DNA from: Selaginella moellendorffii
Lineage: Eukaryota; Streptophyta; Lycopodiopsida; Selaginellales; Selaginellaceae
Assembly (NCBI RefSeq): GCF_000143415.4
Contig: NW_003314321.1
Location: 62,001-126,000 of the forward strand
Direction of reading: 5' to 3'
DNA: 64,000 nt
Numbering within the stretch: the first letter of the stretch is position 1; every line of letters begins with the position of its first letter. Below the pieces are notes generated by a model. It ran no database searches and was not told the origin of the DNA. It saw only the letters and a program-made list of their open reading frames with translations. The translations under genes and the position numbers were made by a program. Of this stretch, positions 56,930 to 64,000 are shown in pieces.

Positions 56930-57520
56930 GATATGTGATCAAACTGCAGCGGTTACTGCTGTAGCATTCGATGCAAATCAGCATTTGATTAGAGTTGCAT
57001 GCATTGACATTACTACTGAGAAGCTTATCAGCAAGCTCAGCAGAGCTGTTGTTCAAGAAGAAGTGTCTACACGGAGCTTCCATTCTTTAGAGAATGTAAA
57101 GCCTCTCCCTCTCACCCAACCAGAGAACTTGTCGCTGACATTACCAGCAGGTCTCGAATGGAACTATTATCAACTGTGGTTTTTCCCATTTGCCTGCAAA
57201 GAGATTTTTTTGACACTGACCACATATTTCATGTGTGGCGATTATTGGCAGTTGGTGGCATTGCTGGTATTTGCGTGGGAGTGGCAGTTCTTGCTTTTGC
57301 TGTAGTTTTCTTGTAAGTGCTCCTCGCCTACCACGAGTGAAACTCCCATCGGGGCTGAACAAGACTGGTCCGGATCTGCCAAAATCGCCACAGAAAAGAA
57401 AATTGGTCACCAAACATAACTGGTTGAAAGAGAGTCTTGCTTCGTTTGCTTCCTGTACAACAGAAACTTGGCCGAGCCTGCGAGTAAACTTATTAGCAAC
57501 AATGACTTCGTCCCTTTAAA
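56930..57520 (+). pseudogene. Truncated paralogue of the vWA/Cache membrane protein
   Basis: The frame AFDANQHLIRVACIDITTEK and LISKLSRAVVQEEVSTRSF matches the intact neighbour (AFDANQQLIGVACIDVLADG and its continuation). Further on, in a different frame, LLAVGGIAGICVGVAVLAFAV is a membrane segment like that of the neighbour, and SPQKRKLVTKHN resembles its C-terminal end. The vWA and Cache exons are missing upstream. It is a partial tandem duplicate with frame breaks. Confidence 0.75.
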
Positions 57521-57726
57521 AAGTCAATGGACGTCTGTTGAAGTCAATTGAAGCTCCAACCCGAAGTTGCCTCGTCTCCTATGAGGATGGGTGATCTTGG
57601 CAATACGTAAGTCCACACGGTTTAGGCTAGCTTTGATCTGGTCACATAAAAATCAACAAGATGTTGGTTCGCTTGCTTCCAGGAGCTTGAGAAAATCAAC
57701 GCCACCACTTTTGCAGGTTTGAGCGA

Positions 57727-59896
57727 ATGGAGGACTATCTCTTGCTTAGATCCACCTTTTTATTAGTCTTGTCTTTGCTGCTAGCAAACGCTCAAGATAA
57801 CATCGAAACGGTGCTGGACGAGACCGACTTCCAGGTCCAGGCAATCGCGAATCAAGCAATCTTAAATCGAGCCAGTACTTGTGGTAAGCTCTTGAAGCTC
57901 AGGCTCAAACAACTTTGTAGAGCATTGTCACAGGAAGTCTAGCGGATTGCTCACTCAACACTTGCACAAGGCGCCCTTGCTGGCCGCAATCCAAGGATGA
58001 GATCCAAAAGCTCTCTTGCTTTGGAGTATTCCACAATGGAGACTGCACGTCTCAGGCAAATGGAACTTGCCAGAGCTTAAGCGTTTCAAGTCAAAGAACA
58101 TATCTCAGGTATTTAGTTTGTCAATTTACAGCTTTGACTTGAGATGTTGATATGATCATCCAGAGTCCCACCCGATGCTCCGGAGAAAGATCGAGATTTT
58201 CAGACGGTCTTGTGTGCTCAGAAATCTCTAGATAAGAAGCTACAACAGGCCTGGGATAACACGAGGAAGTTCTCCCTTGGCTGGGCATTCTTTGGAGGGA
58301 TTGAAGGATACTTGTATGTTTACCCAGGCCGGGTAAGTGCACACTAAGCATTTCTTCCCTGCAAGCGAGAGCTTATAAATGTGTTCATATTGACAGGACT
58401 ATGTCGACAGTTGGCAGTGTGATATTTACGATCCAAGGCTCAGGCCATGGTTTCTCAATGCTTTGGCGGTCCAAAAATCGCTCTACATTCTCTTGGAAAC
58501 CTCCACTTCCATGAGCAATCCCACTGGAGTTTTATCCTCCCAAACCCGCTTTAATGTTGCAAATAACATCATTAAAAAGCTGCTAAACACCCTCACGAAT
58601 GGAGATCAAGTGGCTGTGTCAACAATTGGTGGTGAGAAAATCGGAGCTCCAGTTAAGTTTTTCATCAGAGACAAGGATAACTTCTGATCATGAGGTTCTG
58701 AAATCCAGGTTTCCGTAGTTCTTGGCGTCCAGGAAACCTCTTTGGATCTGGCTGGAATCTCATCCCTCAAAGATTCCATAAGCAACACAAGTGTTACAAA
58801 CTCAGCCAGTAACATAAAGAATGGGCTGCAAGCAGCACTTGATTTCTTCAACACCAGCTCCAACTTAAATGTAAGATGCTTTTCGTGTGATAATCACAAG
58901 AAATCACATTGGTTTCTTCAACTTTCCAAATCCCAGGTCATAATCCTCTTCACAGATGGACAGTTTGTCACCCCTGGCAATTTCAACTTCACCCAATTGA
59001 GCCCAGTTTTGGCACAGCTGAACGCAAGAGGTGTTGTAGTGTTTGTCTACAGAATCGGGTCCTTCACAACCAACGATGCCACTTTCCAGCAAATGCAGAG
59101 CAGCCTCAACATGAGCTACGAGGTCATCAACGACGACAAAAACCCGCTGCTCAAGGTCCACAGCTATTTCGACTACATTGCATGGGTTCGCTTTGTTGCT
59201 GTCAACAAGAAACCAGTTTGGGCGAGTTTGTATACCGATTCTGCTGGCCTTGGCAATGTGACAACTTCCATCTTTCCAGGTTTGTATAGTACTATTATTT
59301 ATTACTCTGCTTCTTCTTAGTAATTATTTTAATTTCATGCAGCTTTTGATGCAAATCAACAGTTGATTGGAGTTGCATGTATAGATGTTCTTGCTGATGG
59401 GCTAATCGCGGAGCTTGGCCAGCCTACAGTTGAGAAAGCTATATCTAAACGATACTTTGATCCTTCACAGCAAAAGCCTCTTCCTCTCGCTTTGACAGTT
59501 ACGTACAAATTTTTGGAACTTTTGTTTTGTTTTTCAGTTGAGAGAAATTTGATTTTGCAGCTCGCCAATGCGACTATCAGCTGTGACTTCCATGGCAGCC
59601 TGGCTCCAATCTGTCCAAGAGGCGACTTTTCCACGTCCATGAGGGAGTTTATATGTTGTGGAGCTTGTGCTGTTACAGCCAGTGCTTCTCCTCCTCATCC
59701 CGCAAAGAAGCTAACGAGAAAAGTAAGTGCTGGTATTGCTGTGGGTGGAATGGTCACCACTTGTGCCATCTTCGTTTCTGCCGCGTTTTTGTGTCGCAAG
59801 TGCCACAAAGCTCCAGCAACTGGAAGTGATAATGACCAACCTCAAGAACCGGACTGGGTGGTTCCAATGAGATCTCCTCAAAAAGAAAACTTGTAA
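57727..59896 (+). CDS. Membrane-anchored vWA/Cache protein (alpha2delta-like layout)
   Basis: The N-terminal signal peptide (LLLRSTFLLVLSLLLANAQ, near 57736) is followed by a Cys-rich segment. Then a Cache-like block (FSLGWAFFGGIEGYLYVYP, YDPRLRPWFLNAL) leads into a vWA domain. The MIDAS loop of the vWA reads LLETSTSM where D-x-S-x-S is usual, so the first Asp is replaced by Glu. A metal-binding loop LFTDGQF is present. Then follow FDANQQLIGVACIDVLADGL, a Cys cluster (ICCGACAV), a membrane helix (AGIAVGGMVTTCAIFVSAAF) and a short tail CRKCHK with a charged end. The intron near 58651-58708 (GTTAAG...CAG) removes an in-frame stop. Such vWA/Cache proteins resemble calcium-channel alpha2delta and protist proteins. 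The role in plants is unknown. Confidence 0.82.
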
Positions 59897-60119
59897 TCTT
59901 ACTCCTCAGACCCTTCCAAAACTATATAATTGCTTATTGCTATTTTATAATGGGATTTTGATTAATTCTCTTAATCATGTATATAAATTTATATATTAAA
60001 AAGTAATAAAATCAATATACAATCCAAATTACAATCATTCCAGATGTCAATCACTAAAGAAGTATTTTAGTTAATACTTCTAAAATTATCATAATGGAGT
60101 TAAATTTCCCTAGATCCAT

Positions 60120-60174
<55 letters not shown>

Positions 60175-61250
60175 TATACAGACATTACACTATCCTTTCA
60201 TTTAGAGGATGGAAAGTTGATGATGATAAGTTATATAAAACATCTAAAACTTTTACTAGGTGATTATAGACTACTACAAGAATTTGAAGCACCTATAAAA
60301 CCATCAAATATAATTGTTTATAATCATGAATAAAACAAAACTTAAAGCCATGGCACAAATATCAATTGACCAAGGAATCTTAATGAACTAATTATAACTC
60401 CAAGTGCAATTGCTAAATACTCAAATCAACCTCAAAGACTTAATTTTAAACTAAAATAAAGGATTTCAAAAGCCACTACAATTTATAAAGCATTATTTTA
60501 ACAAAGAATATATCACATTTCTAAGTTTGCCCATCAATGATCCTTTGAGATCATTATTAATTTAGACTCGTAACCATTAGCAAAATTTACCTTTACATCT
60601 TTCCTTTAATAAGCTCTATTTCGTTAAAGTGGGAATTGTCATTATCCCACTTGTAAAATAAGGTTTCCAAACCTTTATATAGTATATAAATATAACAAAA
60701 TTCAACTGCATTGAGGCACATGCCATTTTATTTTAAACAAGGAAATGTTTACTCAATCACTTCTCCTCCCCCTGCCACTACTTCACCTCTCTCTTCTCCT
60801 TGTCATTGTCGTCCAATTTCTTTCCATCCTTTTAATATTGGCTTAGTTGCTCCGAGTCTAGGTGGAGCCCAAGTCCCCATTCAATCTTTACTTTCCCCTT
60901 ATTAATAAAACAACTTCGTAGACTTCCAAAAACATGCTGTAACATTTCTAGTATAATGCAAATCCTCTCAAAGAATTGTCTTTTAATATTAATACAATGG
61001 CATGGAACCCCATGCCATAATAAGTTACATTTTTAAATAAATACATGCCATCTCAGACTGTTATTTTTTGCCTCCAACGCCTATACAATAATCTTGGAAT
61101 TTCATCACTCTCCACACTATCAGGATTTAAACCCAATAGTAATGCCATCTCTTCTCTAATACGTCCACGCTCATGTTCAGTGGTCGAAGAACCCATCCGG
61201 TTGAGCAGATTATGGAGATGCGGATAGTGCTTGGTTAGACAATATACATG
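59897..61250. other. AT-rich spacer with a possible minus-strand coding stretch
   Basis: Mostly no gene. At about 61060-61250 the minus strand reads HNLLNRMGSSTTEHERG and MALLLGLNPDSVESDEIPRL, protein-like but unrecognised. It lies directly after the stop of the FCP1-like gene and could be an extra exon or old insert. Confidence 0.35.
60121..60172. repeat. (AT)n microsatellite
   Basis: About 25 uninterrupted TA dinucleotides (60122-60170). The frame through it is a chance translation. The surrounding 59920-61040 is AT-rich. Confidence 0.97.
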
Positions 61251-64000
61251 CTATAAATGATGACTGGTGTTTGTCCGATCAAATGGCTTCTGATATACCG
61301 TTCCATCTGCCATTTGGTTGATTTCTGCAGCCACTTCCTGGACTGGCCGGTTCTCTATCACCATCGCTCCAAGCCGTTTTGCAAGGTCCCCCAGAACATA
61401 CGGTTTCTTCTGCCTAGTTTCCATACTACAAGAGATGGGGTGCACTGCATATGTATGCGTGTTCGCTGCAGTTTTAATCGGTGAGTCATCGATGATGAGG
61501 ATTTCACTTGACCTAGCAATCCGGTTCATCACTACAGCCTCTGGCTTGACGAAGATGGGCTTGCTACCCCTCACATGGACCATAGTCAAGCAATCCTCCT
61601 GCGTTAGGAGAAAGTCAAATGGTAATATTACTCGTGTCTGATCGTGCATCATCTGTAGCAACGTTAATGCATTGTGGCGCATCATGGATGTCCAAACTCC
61701 CAATTGCAAATTGAACCCGGCCCTCTGTTTTAAGTGTCGCATGGTCATTATTAGATCCCGCAGTTTCTCCCGTGTGATTAATGTGAATCTGTCTCTTTTG
61801 ACCAACTTGCGACTACAGGCTTTGGAGGGTGCAGTGACATTCGAGGACGAGCCACGCTCATGGGAGAAAAGGACACCGTTTAGATCAAAAACGATATAGT
61901 ACCTTCGCCGTGACTCTGAAATGAAATGCGTCAGCATAAAAAATGGTACAAGTCAATTTTACCATCTACAATATTAGTGAATGGTGCTCTCGATGGTCGT
62001 TGAGAGGGTTCTGGTCGAGGAAACGTGAAGGGCGGAAATACTCTCCTCTGCAATGTGGGTTCAATCGCATCCGATGGCGTATGGGCACATGCCATTTCAG
62101 CTGTAGACTCTGGTACAACTGGCTCAACAGTGGCATGGGGTGGTTCCGATGGCGTGTGATCACACGCCATTTCAGCTGGTGCCTCCGTTGGCAAAGTGGA
62201 CATGACCGAACAGGCAGCAGGGGTGGTGTAGGGAGGTTCCAATGGCGCGTAGTCAGACGATTGGGCACACGTTGAGTCCGTTGGAAATGAGGATACGACT
62301 GGCTCGGCGGCTGGGGCGGCCTCATGCGGGTCCAATGGCACCTGGTCACCGTCAGTTGGATACGTGGACAAGATTGACTTAGTGGTATGGGCAGCATCAA
62401 GTGGAGCGTGGTCAGCTTGCTTGGCGTTGATATGGATAGTAGCCTCCACCAGCTCTGATGACTCTTGCAGGCAAGTAGAGTTCACTGGCGGATCCATATG
62501 CATGTCCAAATATCTCCCTTCGATTGAGATGGTATCCTCCCTACTGGCTACTAAAAACAAACTCATTAGCACATTGAATCGACTATACTGTATTTACCAT
62601 CAACTGCTATTGAGGAACTAGGACCGATATCACTTGGGCGCACTGCTGATTCTGAAGGATTGGACATACGTTTCGACCCTTGCTTGGCACTATCCTTCCT
62701 TGACACTAAAGGCTAGAGTTTGTATCTTAATTCAACTGAATAATCTCTACTTACCATTTGCTCTGCGACCTACATGGACAATGTTAGAAATGGTAAAAGG
62801 TTAGGAATGGATGTACTATTATTTACCTGATGGTTTGTCTTGTATGACCTTCCTCCGCTGCTCTTTGGCCACCTCAGGCTGGCCATCGTCGTCATCATCG
62901 TCGTCGTCGTTATTGTGATCGTCACCATTGTGAGGACCATCCAAGTCCTCTTCGTCCTCCTCTTCTTCGTCCTCCTCTTCTTTGTCCTCCTCTTCGTCCT
63001 TCTGCTCTTCCTGCTCATTATCTTTCTCTGGCTCCTCATCCCCCTCCTGCATTTCTTCCATAGGCTGCTTAGGCTGGATGGCTTGTTTTTCCAGGACCAT
63101 CTTGGGAAAATCATCTGGCCGAGTCTCCATCTCAAAATACAAGACATCCATAGCCTGTTTCAGTGCTTGACCTAGGACCGTATCCTCACCCGACTGTCTT
63201 AACATGGTTTCTGCACGTTCTTGCACCCTTCGAAGACAACGAGATGAGAAAAACGTGGCCCTGACTTGAAAAGCATCCCTCATCCTTTGTACCTCTCCAT
63301 TGAGATTGGGGAAGGGGAGTCCGCCATAGGAATCTGAGTCAGGAGGTGGTGACTGGCTCCTTTCACTCAGCCCTTGATCTGCAATGAATGGTATGAGCAC
63401 ACACGCCATAACCGCGAGGCATTACTTATCATCTTTTCGTTGCCCTTCTTCCTTTTCGAATCAAACGCCTCTGATCCCGACAACTGTTCAACGTGCTTTC
63501 GCTTTTTATGACCACTGTCAGTTTGAGCTTGGCTGGTGCTTGCCTGTTTTGCCTTTGAAGAAGTGTCTCCTGCAAGGAATGGCATGAGACCACACGCCAT
63601 TGCAAATATAATTTGTACCTCCTTTTTTCCTATTGCTTGTCTGTTTGTCCTTCTTCGACGCGCCACCAGTGCGCTTTTCAGTCCTCGTGTCTGAATATTC
63701 ACAACGATCTATAATCAAAATGGCGTGAGGCCTCACATGACCTTACCTTGTGCAGGTTGTGAGCTTGGCCCAACATGGGTATCTTCAACAGTAGCTGTTA
63801 ACGCCGTTTCAGCATCTGGGGGTGGCCACGCTCCTGCATACAGAGCTTGTGAGATAACATTTAAACTTAAAGTGCGTACTCACCAGGTTCGCAGAGAAGA
63901 TACTGTTTTTCTTTGGCAATTGTAATTATATGCTCCATTGAAGTCATTTCTTCAATGGAGTTTGTCACCGCAACACACAGGACACCCTTGAGTAGTGCGG
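61251..64000 (-). CDS. FCP1/NIF-phosphatase-like HAD protein with acidic and repeat-rich N-terminus (5'-partial)
   Basis: The last exon (61251-61919) encodes a HAD/NIF domain: YYIVFDLNGVLFSHERGS (motif I), LGVWTSMMRHNALTLL, LLTQEDCLTM and ILIIDDSPIKTAANTHTY. Motif I is D-L-N-G, where FCP1/SCP1 has D-x-D-x-T/V. The second Asp, the acid/base, is Asn, so activity may be lost or altered. Upstream exons encode Pro/Thr/Ser-rich repeats with AEMAC-HTPS units (about 62075-62175). An exon at about 62819-63389 has a strong acidic run ([13 protein letters not shown]), and Lys-rich exons (KKDKQTSNRKK) follow. The gene continues beyond the right edge (ALLKGVLCVAVTNSIEEM near 63935-64000). FCP-type phosphatases act on RNA polymerase II or transcription factors; the role here is unknown. 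Confidence 0.72.
62071..63740 (-). repeat. Recurrent palindromic word in the FCP1-like gene
   Basis: A word of the type ATGGCGTGTG-N-CACACGCCAT recurs at 62071-62100, 62146-62175, 63381-63410, 63571-63604 and 63714-63740. In the first two cases it lies in an exon (encoding EMAC-HTPS); in the others at or near 3' intron ends, before CAG. At 62146-62175 it is a near-perfect palindrome. Confidence 0.7.

Noticed and set aside
62840-63175. 111-codon plus-strand frame with Val/Leu runs
   Set aside because: Antisense of the acidic exon of the FCP1-like gene.

Overview
The window is nuclear DNA from a land plant. It most resembles a compact lycophyte genome of the Selaginella type. The reasons are intron-rich genes with mostly 45-90 bp introns, plastid isoamylase 3, plastid pyruvate dehydrogenase E2, a GH3 enzyme and a tandem pair of CYP71-clan P450s, together with decayed gypsy and copia elements and one 100-N assembly gap. 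The species call is an inference from gene content and intron style, not from a database match.

Layout. 1-6763 is retrotransposon debris: a decayed Ty3/gypsy chromovirus, its 3' LTR, and the 3' end of a second element, each LTR preceded by a GAGTCC-type minisatellite. 6764-9033 holds a duplicated RCC1 fragment and a pseudogene copy of a SET-domain methyltransferase. 9034-12100 has a stand-alone RNase H ORF and an isoflavone-reductase-like gene. 12100-18517 holds an RCC1-family gene and the rRNA-processing gene MPP10, which share a 92 bp telo-box promoter, followed by the intact SET methyltransferase. 18518-26420 carries a UBA2-type RNA-binding protein, two P450s (the second frameshifted), a Deltex-type E3 ligase and an MFSD5/MOT2-type transporter. 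26598-38197 carries ISA3, plastid PDH-E2, a cyclotransferase-fold protein, a conserved membrane protein and a GH3 acyl-amido synthetase.

38498-41348 is an AT-rich island with two closely spaced minus-strand genes. One encodes a plastid-targeted alpha/beta hydrolase that lacks the usual nucleophile. The other, pieced together from small exons, encodes a secreted Cys-rich mini-peptide joined to a Hedgehog-type Hint (autoprocessing) domain. This Hint gene is the most unusual item in the window. 41721-43918 is an RGP1 homologue (Rab6-GEF partner). 43919-56920 is a gene-poor, repeat-derived tract: element ends, a 167 bp tandem duplication, the gap, an LTR pair with a decayed primer-binding site, and copia gag-protease debris. 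56930-59896 contains a truncated and an intact copy of a vWA/Cache membrane protein. 61251 to the right edge is a multi-exon FCP1/NIF-phosphatase-like gene with a repeated palindrome.

Most genes are independent housekeeping or metabolic units and no operon-like pathway is evident. The evolutionary story is local duplication followed by decay (SET, RCC1, P450, vWA/Cache) and C-to-T driven erosion of retroelements. Exon joins were inferred by hand from GT/GC-AG signals and protein-family continuity, so internal boundaries may be off by a few bases.
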